A stretch of 64,000 nucleotides of DNA. Source: Trebonia sp963774945 (GTDB lineage Bacteria > Actinomycetota > Actinomycetes > Streptosporangiales > Streptosporangiaceae). The translations under genes and the position numbers were made by a program. Shown one piece after another: positions 27,270 to 36,661 of the stretch; within the stretch, counting starts at the first letter, position 1, and every line of letters starts with the position of its first letter. Below the pieces are notes generated by a model. That model saw nothing but the letters and a program-made list of their open reading frames with translations. It was not told where the DNA came from and ran no database searches. The DNA lies in assembly GCA_963774945.1 (NCBI GenBank), contig CAVZHA010000002.1:437180-501179 (forward strand), in the 5' to 3' direction.

Positions 27270-30134
27270 TTACGCGCCGCGGGCGCGCAGGGCCGACTCG
27301 CGGGCGATCTCGGTCCTGGTGGCGACGTCGAGCTTCTTCAGTATGTGCGAGACGTGGGTGGTGACCGTGCGGCGGGAGAGCACCAGCCGGGCGGCGATCT
27401 CCGGGTTCGAGAGTCCGTCCACCACCAGCGCCGCGACCTTGAGCTCGGTGTCGGTCAGCGACTCCCAGCCGCTGGTCGCCCGCCGGTGCTTGCTGTGCGG
27501 CCCGCGCCTGATGCCGTGCACCCGGAACTCGGCGTTGACCCGGTTCAGGTCGGCCTCGGCCCCGAGGAACTCGTACACCGAGACGGCCTGCTCGAAGGCC
27601 AGCCGCGCGGGGGTGCGCTCGTCGAGCTCGACCAGGCACTCGGCCGCCGCCTCGAGGGCCTTGGCCCGGGGCAGCGGCCGCCCGGCGTCCGCGAGCCGCT
27701 GCGCGGCCTCGAGCAGCACGGCGGCGTCCCGGTCGATCAGGCCGCGGCAGTAGAGCGCGCTGGCCTGCCGGTGCGGAACCTGCGATCCCTCGGCCAGGGC
27801 GGCGGCCTGGCCGGCCAGCGTCTGCGCGGTCCATCTTGTCCCCGATCTTGAGCGCCAGCCGGACCGCGTCCATCAGCAGGTCCTCGGTCTCTCCGATGTC
27901 GTCGGGGTTGCCGTCGAACGCGGCCGTGAGGATGGCGAGCGCCTCGGGCAGGTCTCCGGCCTGCTCGCGGTCGAGCGACCGGGCCAGGATCAGCGGCGGG
28001 CATCAGACCGCTGCCCGAACGCGATCCGCGTGCGGCTCGGTGGCGGACAGGTAGCTGCGCGCGGCCAGCGCCGGCTCGTTCCGGTGGAAGCTGATCACGG
28101 CCAGGATGCCGAGCTCCCCGCAGGCCGCCCCGGGTTCCTTCAGGTCCGTCGGCACGGTCTCGATCTCGGCCAGCGCGTCATCCCAGCGCCCGGTCTCGAA
28201 GAACAGCTGGCCGAGGACGCCGTGCGCCTGCGCCAGCCGGATAGCGGTGCCGATCTGGTCCGCCAGCTGTCGGGCCCGTTCCGCCGTGGCCAGCGCCTCG
28301 TCGTACCGATTGAGGTTGCAGAGGGTGACGGCCTTGTTGACCAGCAGCAGCAGCCCGAGGTCGGTGAGCGCGGGGTCGGTCTCGGTCACGGCGAGAGCCT
28401 GATCGTAGAGCGGAAGCGCGTCGGCGAGCTCGCCCCGGCACCGTGGTCATGATCGCGAGCACGTGCAGCGCCCAGCCGGTCGCCCAGCCGTCGTCGGATC
28501 TCCTCGACCAGGGTGAGCGCGTCGTCCGCCTTCCGGCCGGCCGCGTCAAGCGTCGCCGAGGTACAGGTAGGTGCGCGCGCCGAGCACGAGCAGCCGGGCG
28601 CGGTGCTTGGCCGAGAGCCTGGGCGCGCCAAGCGCCCGGTCGATCGCGGCGAAGGTCTCATCGGCCGAACCCGACCTCATCCGGCACTGCGTCAGCGTCC
28701 AGTGCAGGTCGACGATCAGGTCGGGGTCGGTGGCGTGGCCGAGCGCCCGCTCCGCCACCCGCTCGGCCGCCGCCCGGTCGCCGGTGCGGTAGAGCGCGTC
28801 GGCCAGCCGGCCAGCCAGCCAGCCGTGCCTGGCCGGACCCGGCCGGGATGCTGTCGACCGTCCGGGCGAGCAGCTCCGCCGCCACCCCCGGTGCCTGGCC
28901 GACGAGGGAGTCGGCCGAGGTGGCGAGCCAGTCCATCATCCAGCCCGGTCCGTCGTCGGCGGGGCCGCGCAGCAGCTGACGGGCGACGCGCTCGGGCGGC
29001 GCGCCCGCCGCGGCGAGGGCGTGCCCGGCGTCGCGGTGCCAGGCGGCGCGGACCGAGGCGGCATTTCGGCGTACAGCGCCTCCCTGATCAGCGGGTGACG
29101 GAAGGCCAGGCCGTTGACCGGAATCGGTCAGCACGCCGGTCGAGCGGGCCTCGTCGAGCGCGGGGACCAGGTCGGCGACGGTCCGGCCGAGCACGGCGGT
29201 CAGGTCGGTGATCGCGAACTCCACGCCGAGCAGCGCCGCGGCGCGGAGCACCTCCCTGGTCGACGCGGACACGAACCCGAGCCGGTCGGCGATGACGCCC
29301 GGCAGCGAGTCGGGCACGGTGTCGGCCGCGAGCTGGGCGCGCCGGCCGCGGTCGACGGCGATGCCGTCGAGCCCGGGCGAGCGCGGCGAGCAGCTCGGTC
29401 AGGTAGAGCGGGTTGCCCGCCGCGCCGGCCGCCAGCTTCAGCAGCCCGGTGTCCGGCCTGCCGCCGGCCAGCGCGCCGACGAGCTCGGCCACGGCCGGCT
29501 GGGAGAGCGAGGCGAGCTGGAACGCGGTGCGCGTCGTCGACCGCGCGGCGCAGCACGAGCAGGTCCTCCCGCTGCGGGACCGGGCGGGTGAGGCCGATCA
29601 GCAGCAGCGGCACCTGGCCGCGCGGTCCTCGCGAGCCGGACCCACAGCCTGACGCTGGCCGGGTCGGCCCAGTGCAGGTCGTCGATCACCAGGGCCACCG
29701 GCCGGGCGGCGGTCTCGTCGATGGTCAGCGCGATGAGCTGCTCGGCCAGCAGCGCGGGAACGTCGGCGCCGCGGTCGGTGGCGACCTCGCCGCGCAGAAA
29801 CCCGGCGATCGCGGTTCGCCTGGCGTTCGCCGACGGCGTCCGCACCCGGAGCGCGTCGAGGAACGGGTGCAGCGGCAGCTCCTGGCCGAGCTCGTCCCCG
29901 GCCCCCCAGAAGACCTGGCAGCCCCACTGCGACCCGTGATGCGCGCCCGCGCTTGACCCGCGGGCAGTGGACGCGAGCGCGGTGCGGACGAGCGCGGTCT
30001 TGCCGATGCCCGGGCTCGCCCTCGATGAGCACGACGTTGCCGCTGCCCCGGGCGAGATCTCTCAACAGCCCGTCCAGCAGCGCAAGCTCGTCTGCGCGTC
30101 CAGCCAGCACGCCGGCCGCGGTTACCGGATGCAC
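27270..30134 (-). CDS. LAL-type LuxR regulator with AAA-like ATPase domain (copy 1)
   Basis: About 950 residues across several single-base indels (for example near 27830, 28000, 28440, 28555, 29065, 29625 and 30010). The N-terminus VHPVTAAGVLAGRADELALL leads into a P-loop ATPase (LIEGEPG, then the DDLHWADPA Walker-B-like block). A long helical middle region follows. The C-terminus is a LuxR HTH: LTDTELKVAALVVDGLSNPE and LVLSRRTVTTHVSHILKKLD. Such large regulators activate secondary-metabolite or sugar operons. A close paralogue lies directly upstream (30363-33495), aligned from the same HPVT start. Confidence 0.85.
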
Positions 30135-30275
30135 GAGATAAAGCGTACTGGCCGCTAATGGCACTAGCTGGTCATTTGCGGAACAAAGGGAACTTTCGAC
30201 ACTATTACCCACCGAATAACGCGTTTTGCATTATTGGTGATCAACTTCAGCCAGGGATCCGCAGCGGGCGGCCAC

Positions 30276-30311
30276 CCGGGAACGGGACCACAACCGGGAA
30301 CGGGACCACAA
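30276..30311. repeat. 18-bp perfect direct repeat
   Basis: CCGGGAACGGGACCACAA occurs twice in immediate succession between the two LAL genes. Confidence 0.8.
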
Positions 30312-30314
30312 CGT

Positions 30315-30349
30315 CCCCGCCACCCGCGGGGGTGGCACGAGCGGCGGGG
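30315..30349 (-). terminator. Hairpin after second LAL regulator
   Basis: CCCCGCC pairs with GGCGGGG at the outside, with an inner CCACCC/GGGTGG pairing. It starts 14 bp past the stop codon of the upstream paralogue and ahead of the promoter region of copy 1. Confidence 0.55.
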
Positions 30350-30362
30350 ACTCCTCGTGGGC

Positions 30363-33300
30363 CTACTGAGAGGCGTGGACCCGCAGCGCCGATTCGCGGG
30401 CGATGTCGGTCCTGGTGGCGACTTCGAGCTTCTTCAGGATGTGCGAGACATGGGTGGCGACGGTGCGGCGCGACAGCATCAGCCGCGCGGCGATATCCGG
30501 GTTGGAGAGCCCCTCCTCGACGAACGCCGCGACCTTGAGCTCGGCGTCGGTCAGCGACTCCCAGCCGCTCTGCGCCCGCCGGTGCTTGCTGTGCGGCCCG
30601 CGCCTGATCCCGTAGCCGCGGAACTCGGCCTGCACCCGGTTCAGGTCGGCCTCGGCCCCGAGGAACTCGTACATCTCCATCGCCTGCTCGAACGCAGCCG
30701 CGCGCCGATCCGGTCCTCGACCTCGACCAGGCACTCGGCCGCCGCCTCGAGCGCCTTGGCCCGGGGGAGCGGCCGGCTCGCGTCGGCGTATCGCTGTGCG
30801 GCCTCGAGCAGGGTTGCGGCGTCCCGGTCGACGCATGCCGCGGCAGTACAGGGCGTTGGCCTGCCGATGCGGTATCTGCGACCCCTCGGCCAGTGCGGCT
30901 GGCCTGCCCGGTCAGCGTCTCCGCGATCGCCTTGTCCCCGGTCGTGAGCGCCAGCCGTACCGCGTCCCCGAGCAGGTCCTCGATCTCGCCGAGGTCGTCC
31001 GGGCTGCCGTCGAACGCGGCCGTGAGCACGGCGAGCGCACCGGTGAGGTCGCCGTCCTGCTCGCGGTCGAGCGACCTGGCGAGGATCAGCGGCGGGATCG
31101 ACCGCTGGCCCGAGCCGCCGCGCGTGCGGTTCGGTCGCCGCCGAGCTGGGCGCGCGCCGTCGTTGGCTCGTTCCGGTGGAAGCTGATCAGCGCGGTGATG
31201 CCAAGGTCATCGCACGCCGCCCCAGGCTCCTTCAGGTCCGTCGGCACGGCGGAGAGCTCGTACAAGCGCGTCATCCCAGCGCCCGATCTCGAAGTACAGC
31301 TGACCGAGCATGCCGTGCGCCTGGGCCAGCCGGATCGCCGTGCCGACCTGGTCGGCGAGTTGCCGGGCCCGCTCCGCTGTGGTGAGCGCCTCGTCGTGCC
31401 GGTCGAGGTTGAAGAGCGTTGCGGCCTTGTTGATCTGGAGCAGCAGCCCGAGGTCGGTCAGCGCCAGGGTCGGTCTCGGTCACGGCGAGACCCCGCTCGT
31501 ACAGCGGGCAGCGCGTCGGCCAAGTCGCCGCGCATCAGCGGCCCCGAGCGCCAGCACGTGCAGCGCCCAGCCGGTCGCCCAGGCGTCACCGACCTCCGCG
31601 GCCGAGGCGAGCGCGCCCTCGGCCTCCCGGTCGGCTGCCTCCAGATCGCCCAGGAATTGGTAGGTGCGCGCGGCGAGCACGAGCAGCCGGGCGCGGTGCT
31701 TGGCCGAGAGCCCGGGGGAGGACGAGCGCCCGGTCGAGCGTTGTGAGGGACTCTGCACCCGAGCCCGCCAGCATCCGGCACTGGGCGAGCGTCCAGTGCA
31801 GGTCCACGATCAAGTCCGGATCGGCGGCGTAGGTCAGCGCTCTCTCCGCCACCTGCACGGCCGCTGTCCGGTCGCCGGTGCGGTAGAGCGCGTCGGCGAG
31901 TCGGCCGGCCAGCCAGCCATGTTTGGCGGACCCGACCGGAATGCTGCCAACGGCTTGGGTGAGCAGCTCCGCCGCCACCGCGGGCGCCTGGCCGACCAGG
32001 GAGTCGGCCGAGGCGGTCAGCCAGTCCATCATCCAGTCGTCCACCGGACCGGCCGACCAGGTCGAGTCCGGGCCGACCGGCGGACGCTCGATCTCGATGG
32101 CCATGCCCGCGCCGGCTGCACGGGCCTGGGCGGTTCCGGCGCGTGACCGGTCAATCTCGTCGGACAGGCCGTGGGGGGCCTCGCCGGCCTCGTGAGGATC
32201 GAGGGCGTCGTGCGCATCGGCCGGGACATCGGACATTCGGGGAGCGGCGAGACCTCGCCGTCGGGACCGTCGCGGCCGTCGCTTGGCCCGTCGGCGTCCG
32301 GACGGACTGGGCCGCCCAGCGCGCGGAGCAGCTGCCTGGCGACCCGGTCCGGCGCCGCGCCGGCCGAGGCGAGGGCGTGCCCGGCGTCTCGGTGCCAGGC
32401 GGCGCGCACCGAGGCGGGCATCTCCGCGTAGAGCGCCTCCCTGATGAGAGGGTGGCGGAAGGCGAGGCCGCTGCCGGAATCGGTCAGCACCCCGGTCGCC
32501 CGGGCCTCGTCGAGCGCGGGGACCAGGGCGGCGACGGTCCTGCCGAGCACGGCGGTCAGATCGGTGATCGCGAACTCGACACCGAGCAGCGCGGCGGCGC
32601 GGAGCACCTCCCTGGTCGATGCGGAGACGAACCCGAGCCGGTCCGCGATGGCGCCGGGCAGCGAGTCGGGCACGGTGCCCTTCGCGAGCTGTGCGGTGCC
32701 CGTAGGCGTGACCGCGATGCCGCCCGACCGGGCGAGGGCGGCCAGCATCTCGGTGAGGTAGAGCGGGTTGCCCGCCGCGCCCGACCGCGAGCCGGAGCAG
32801 CCCGGTGTCCGGTCTGCCGCCGGCCAGCGTGCCGACGAGCTCGGCCACGGCCGGCTGGGAGAGCGAGCCGAGCTGGACGCGATGTTCGTCGTCGACCGCA
32901 CGACGCAGCGCGAGCAGGTCGTCCCGCTGCGGTACCGGACGGGTCACGCCGATGAGCAGCAGCGGCACCTGGTGCGCGGTCCTGGCGAGCCGTCCCCAGA
33001 GCTTGACGGTGGCCGGGTCCGCCCAGTGCAGGTCGTCGATCACCAGCACGACCGGCCGCGTGGCGGTCTCGTCGATGGTGAGCGCGATGAGCTGCTCGGC
33101 CAGCAGCGCGGGCACGTCGGCGCCACGGTCGGTGGCGACCTCACCGCGGAGCAGCCCGGCGATCGTGGTTCGCCTGGCATTCACCGACGCGCGCCCGCAC
33201 CTCGAGCGCGTCGAGGAACGGCAGGAGCGGCAGCTCCTGGCCGAGTTCGTCCCCGGCTCCCCAGAAGACCTGACGGCTTCCCGATGACCCGAGTGCGCAC

Positions 33301-33495
33301 CCCATGCGACGCGTGGAACCCAAGAGCGGCGGCCGAGAGCGCGGCGCGGACGAGGGCGGTCTTGCCGATGCCCGGCTCGCCCTCGATGAGCACGGCGTTG
33401 CCACTGCCCTGGGCGAGTTCTCTCAATAGCCCATCGAGCAGCGCAAGCTCGTCATCACGCCCGGCCAGCACGCCGGCCGGGGTTACCGGATGCAT
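30363..33495 (-). CDS. LAL-type LuxR regulator with AAA-like ATPase domain (copy 2)
   Basis: About 1040 residues, interrupted by several indels. ATG start with MHPVTPAGVLAGRDDELALL; Walker A is intact (GEPGIGKTALVRAAL), and the Walker-B-like block is LVIDDLHWADPATVKLW. The C-terminal HTH is LTDAELKVAAFVEEGLSNPD then LSRRTVATHVSHILKKLE. It closely matches copy 1 over the whole length but carries an extra segment of roughly 80 codons (about 32040-32290) that is rich in Asp, Pro and Arg. The arrangement is a tandem gene duplication that has since diverged. Confidence 0.86.
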
Positions 33496-33871
33496 GTTAC
33501 GAAGCGTACTAGCTGCGCATCTGCCGAACAAGCGGAACGTTTTAGGACATTAATTCGGCTGAACTTCGAACTTTACGCCGATCGTCGTTCTGTAATTGTC
33601 TCTGTAATGTGCAATGAAAATTGCATTGCAACGTCCACGGCACCTCATCATGACAATTCATGTGCATCTATATAGTAATATTATGCTTGAAATCTACAGA
33701 GCAAAGAGTGAAGCGCGCTTGGCCTCTTTGAATTCGATTGCTCTATATGTCTACTATAGGCCATGTAATCAGCCGCAGACTGGTGAATGAAAAACACGGA
33801 CAAAGAAGTCGTGTGTGGGCCGCCGGATCCAGGTCCTAGGCACGTGGCCTTGGTAAACGCATGGAGGAATC
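33496..33871. promoter_or_regulatory. Low-GC intergenic region
   Basis: This ~375-bp gap is strikingly AT-rich for the window, especially 33540-33780 with ATATAGTAATATTATGC. Short open frames in it look random. It must hold the promoter of the leftward LAL gene, whose upstream sequence (GCGGAAC near 33530) resembles that of copy 1 near 30180, and the promoter of the rightward peptide gene. A stretch at 33768, GTAATCAGCCGCAGACTGG, is repeated in front of the second peptide gene. Confidence 0.6.
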
Positions 33872-34028
33872 ATGCGCATTCGGCGCAACATCATCGCTCC
33901 CCTCGTCCTCACGATCGGCGCCGTCGGGTCTCTCGTGGCCGTCCCCGCAGTAACCGCTCTGACCGCCGTGGCCCCAGCTACTGCGACGGCGTCGGCGTAC
34001 GCCCGGACTGTCTATCTACTACGGGTGA
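33872..34028 (+). CDS. Small secreted peptide, cassette 1
   Basis: Start at ATG behind GGAGGAATC. The N-terminus MRIRRNIIAPLVLTIGAVGS then LVAVPAVTALTAVAP is a classical signal peptide (Arg-rich head, hydrophobic core, Ala-rich cleavage region). The frame as given reads on to 34402, but deleting one C at 34016 gives an ending ARTVYYYG and a stop, making ~51 residues, the same length as its paralogue at 34563. I favour the short form because it ends just before a hairpin, as in the second cassette. The mature part would be only ~10-15 residues with an aromatic end. Function unknown. Confidence 0.65.
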
Positions 34029-34044
34029 AGATAATCAGGCCCGG

Positions 34045-34089
34045 CCAGCCGCCCGCCGTCGATTGCCCGAATCGGCTGCGGGCTGCTGG
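34045..34089 (+). terminator. Imperfect hairpin after peptide gene 1
   Basis: CCAGCCGCCCGCCGTCGATT and AATCGGCTGCGGGCTGCTGG pair with three mismatches around GCCCG. It begins 16 bp past the proposed stop. The arms are closely related to those of the perfect hairpin after peptide gene 2. Confidence 0.7.
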
Positions 34090-34562
34090 CTTTCGCCAAG
34101 AAGCGGCGGAGAATTCGCGCGGAAGACCGGGAGAATTTTCTTTAATGAGCATTCACCGCTGCCTCCGCAGCGGGGCACCTCGCGGTCGTTTCCGTCACCG
34201 CAGGACCGTCAGCCAAGCGCTGCACGTGAATCGCGATATCGATCAGCTCGCTGTCAATAAGGGCCGATTAAACCAGCCGACCTGTCTGGGATCGGCAGCC
34301 ACTCTGTCATCGGTGAGCGAGCCCTGTCACATGCGCATCCGGTCCGCTGCTCGCGGCGGCGGCAGCCTGCCGAGGCGGTCGACGCAAAATAACTTAAAGT
34401 AATATATTGACTACCCCTTGCGTCCATACTGTCAGTTAACGTACGCTACGATTTGTAATCAGCCCAACGCTGGCGATGATCGACGCGACAGACGTGCCGC
34501 GCCGTGCGGGCCGCCTTAGCCGGGTGGCGGGCTGCTGGCCTCGGTTTACGCATGGAGGAATC
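34090..34562. other. Spacer between the two peptide cassettes
   Basis: No convincing gene. From 34387 to 34460 it is AT-rich (TAAAGTAATATATTGAC) and likely contains the promoter of peptide gene 2. Blocks TTGTAATCAGCC near 34450 and TTTACGCATGGAGGAATC at the end repeat the layout upstream of peptide gene 1. Confidence 0.55.
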
Positions 34563-34715
34563 ATGCGCATTCGTCGTACCATCATCGCCCCCGTCATCCT
34601 CACGATCAGCGCCATCGGGTCACTCGTGGCCGCCCCCGCGGTGGCCGCCATGACCTCGGCCCCCGCCGCTACCTCGGTGGCGTCCACCGACAGTGCATTC
34701 CACTACCACACGTGA
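34563..34715 (+). CDS. Small secreted peptide, cassette 2
   Basis: 50 residues. Its first ~28 codons nearly copy those of gene 1 (MRIRRTIIAPVILTISAIGS, then LVAAPAVAAMTSAPAA), so the signal peptide is shared. It ends TDSAFHYHT, an aromatic/His-rich tail in place of YYYG. The ribosome-binding sequence and 18 bp of leader (ACGCATGGAGGAATC plus start) are identical in both genes. A perfect hairpin follows 15 bp after the stop. No homologous named family is known to me; the pattern of a signal peptide plus a very short aromatic tail suggests a secreted signal or pheromone-like peptide. Confidence 0.75.
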   Translation: MRIRRTIIAPVILTISAIGSLVAAPAVAAMTSAPAATSVASTDSAFHYHT

Positions 34716-34730
34716 TCTAGCGCGCCCGGT

Positions 34731-34772
34731 CAGCGGCCCGCCGTCGATTACTCAATCGACGGCGGGCCGCTG
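34731..34772 (+). terminator. Perfect hairpin after peptide gene 2
   Basis: CAGCGGCCCGCCGTCGATT and its exact complement AATCGACGGCGGGCCGCTG surround the 4-base loop ACTC. A 19-bp perfect stem is a strong intrinsic-terminator or RNA-stabiliser candidate. Confidence 0.85.
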
Positions 34773-34969
34773 CTTGCCCCGGGCCTCATTTACCACCAGC
34801 CACTTAGTTGACTGCTATCGCTCCCGTGTCATACGCAAGTTCATGCGTAGACACGATTGGATCACCTGGGGGAAGATATAAGCTGAACTACTAGTTTCGG
34901 CAATTCTTTCCGTGAAATATTCAAGAGCGGCACCACTTGTCCGTCCACAGCTTGGAAGGAGGCATACCC

Positions 34970-35875
34970 GTGGTCGAAGAGGGCAGTCCCACGGTCCGTC
35001 GCCTCCGGCTCGCGGCCGAGCTGAGATCGCTGCGCGAGGCGAAGGGGGTCAGCGGGGAGACGGTCGCCCGCAACCTCCACTGGTCGCCGTCGAAGATCAG
35101 CCGCTATGAGCGGGCCAAGACCGGCCTGCGGCCGCGCGAGGTCGAGCGCCTGCTCGACTACTACGCGGTCAAGGGCACGCACCGCCAGATGCTGCTCGCG
35201 CTCGCCCAGGACGCCTCCCAGAAGGGCTGGTGGGAGGAATTCGCGGACTCCGTCCCTGAGGACTACCAGCAGTTCATCGGCCTTGAGCACGAGGCCACGG
35301 CGGTCGCGATCTGGCACGTGGACGTGGTCGCCGGGCTGCTGCAGACCGAGGGCTACGCGCGGCACATCATTGACAGCTACGACCGGGTCGAGCCGATCGC
35401 GCCGTCCCAGGTCACCCGGCTGGTCCGGGTCCGCCTCCGTCGCCAGCAGGTGCTTGACCGGCTCGGGCTCAAGATCTCGGTCGTGCTCGACGAGTCGGTG
35501 CTGCTCCGCCGGATCGGCGCCGACCGAGTGATGTACGACCAGTTGCAGCGGCTGGCGCAGGAGTGCGAGCGGCCCAACATGACGCTGCAGATCCTGCCGC
35601 TCGACGCCCAGCACACGGTCATCGGCGAGTCGTTCGTGCTGTTCGGCTTCGAGGCCGACGGCGACGCGGTGCTGCAGGACGTCGTCTCCACCGAGCAGAT
35701 GCGCAGCGGCTTCATCCTCGAGGGCGAGCGCGAGACCCACCTGCACCGCGTCGCGTTCCGGACCCTGACCGAGGCGGCCCTCTCCCCGGCCGACTCCAGG
35801 AAGCTCATCCTGGAAACCGCCGAGTCCCGCTGGTCGGTCGCCCGGGCCGACGTCCCCCGCGCCACCGCCTCCTAG
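34970..35875 (+). CDS. XRE-family regulator with DUF5753-type C-terminal domain
   Basis: About 301 residues. The HTH occupies residues ~12-70 (LRLAAELRSLREAKGVSGET, then LHWSPSKISRYERAKTGLRP). The C-terminal ~190 residues are the DUF5753 region with GLLQTEGYARHII, VRLRRQQVL and MTLQILPL. GTG 34970 is preferred because GGAAGGAGG sits eight bases upstream; a TTG at 34937 is in frame. This class usually pairs with a DUF397 protein, and two DUF397 genes follow 0.3 and 1.1 kb downstream. The small-peptide genes end ~250 bp upstream. Confidence 0.92.
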   Translation: MVEEGSPTVRRLRLAAELRSLREAKGVSGETVARNLHWSPSKISRYERAKTGLRPREVERLLDYYAVKGTHRQMLLALAQDASQKGWWEEFADSVPEDYQQFIGLEHEATAVAIWHVDVVAGLLQTEGYARHIIDSYDRVEPIAPSQVTRLVRVRLRRQQVLDRLGLKISVVLDESVLLRRIGADRVMYDQLQRLAQECERPNMTLQILPLDAQHTVIGESFVLFGFEADGDAVLQDVVSTEQMRSGFILEGERETHLHRVAFRTLTEAALSPADSRKLILETAESRWSVARADVPRATAS

Positions 35876-36178
35876 CCTCGGCCTCTCGCCCCGGCCGTCC
35901 GGCAGACCCCAAGGGTGTCGCTGGGGTAGCTGACAGGTATCCGAGCCTTCGCGGGATACCCGTTAAGCGCTATTGGCGTGCGCCAATGTTCTTTTCAAAT
36001 ACTTATGTGAATTTTTGATCAATTAGGGGCTGTGCGCCGCTTGGCTGGTCAGTAGTGCCGGTTGGGTTAAAGCAGGCCCATGATGCGCGTGGTGCTGTTA
36101 ATCTGCGCATGCGGCTTGCCTTGGTGTTATTGCTGGTAGCCGTGTGTGAGGGAAGCACACCAATCAGTGAGGGGTAGC
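35876..36178. promoter_or_regulatory. Intergenic region between XRE and DUF397 genes
   Basis: About 300 bp with an AT-rich patch at 35985-36025 (TTTTCAAATACTTATGTGAA) and no credible gene. It probably carries a separate promoter for the DUF397 gene, as often seen in these loci. Confidence 0.45.
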
Positions 36179-36397
36179 GTGACTATGTCTACGCTCGGTA
36201 GTCAGCCAGAGTGGGTGAAGAGCTCGCTTAGTTTCGCCAACGGCAACTGTGTCGAAGTGGCGGACCTGTCCGGCGGCGAGATCGGTGTTCGCAACAGTCG
36301 GGAGGCGGCAGGGGCGGTCCTGCGGTTCACGCCCGACGAGTGGCACGCGTTCATCGGTGGAGTCAGGAACGGCGAATTCGACCGCTTTGGCGGCTGA
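36179..36397 (+). CDS. DUF397 protein (copy 1)
   Basis: 72 residues from GTG 36179, or 70 from ATG 36185; GTGAGGGG lies upstream. The DUF397 pattern is complete: WVKSSLSFANGNCVEVADL, IGVRNSREAAGAVLRFTPDE and WHAFIGGVRNGEFDRF. These small acidic proteins are partners of XRE/DUF5753 regulators in actinomycetes and can act as antagonists. A second copy (36953) is nearly identical over 60 residues. Confidence 0.92.
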   Translation: MTMSTLGSQPEWVKSSLSFANGNCVEVADLSGGEIGVRNSREAAGAVLRFTPDEWHAFIGGVRNGEFDRFGG

Positions 36398-36418
36398 TCG
36401 GCCCACGTTGTACTAGCG

Positions 36419-36456
36419 CGAAAGAGCGGGTTCCCCCCTCAGGGAGCCCGCTTTCG
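36419..36456 (+). terminator. Hairpin after DUF397 copy 1
   Basis: CGAAAGAGCGGGTTCCC and GGGAGCCCGCTTTCG form a long stem with one bulge around CCCTCA, starting 22 bp past the stop codon. This is a good intrinsic terminator candidate. Confidence 0.8.
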
Positions 36457-36598
36457 GCGTTTCCGCCCCTGCCGCGGTCCCCACCGGCCCGGGCGACGCC
36501 GACGCGCGCGGCCGGGACGCCACCGAGATTCGGCGCGGGCCCAGACCGTGAAGTGGCGCAAACATAACAGGGAGACTGGCTGCTCCGATGACGAACTT

Positions 36599-36661
36599 CG
36601 AAATACGGCAGCTGACCGATGTCTTGCGCTGAAAGTTGCAGCACCATTCTTATAGCAAAAG
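36599..36661 (+). promoter_or_regulatory. Shared upstream element, copy 3 (no HATPase follows)
   Basis: CAGCTGACCGATGTCTTGCG, then GAAAGTTGCAGCACCATTC and TAGCAAAAG. It matches the elements ahead of the HATPase genes at 24723 and 25427, but the next ~200 bp hold no ATPase gene. Confidence 0.65.

Noticed and set aside
33490..33675. 61-residue open frame in the low-GC gap
   Set aside because: Codon use is unlike the neighbours, the start lies within the LAL gene's start region and no ribosome-binding site or domain is visible.
33872..34402. Long reading of peptide gene 1 (176 residues)
   Set aside because: After residue ~48 the frame reads through a hairpin and AT-rich sequence with no homology; deletion of one base gives a length and layout equal to its paralogue.
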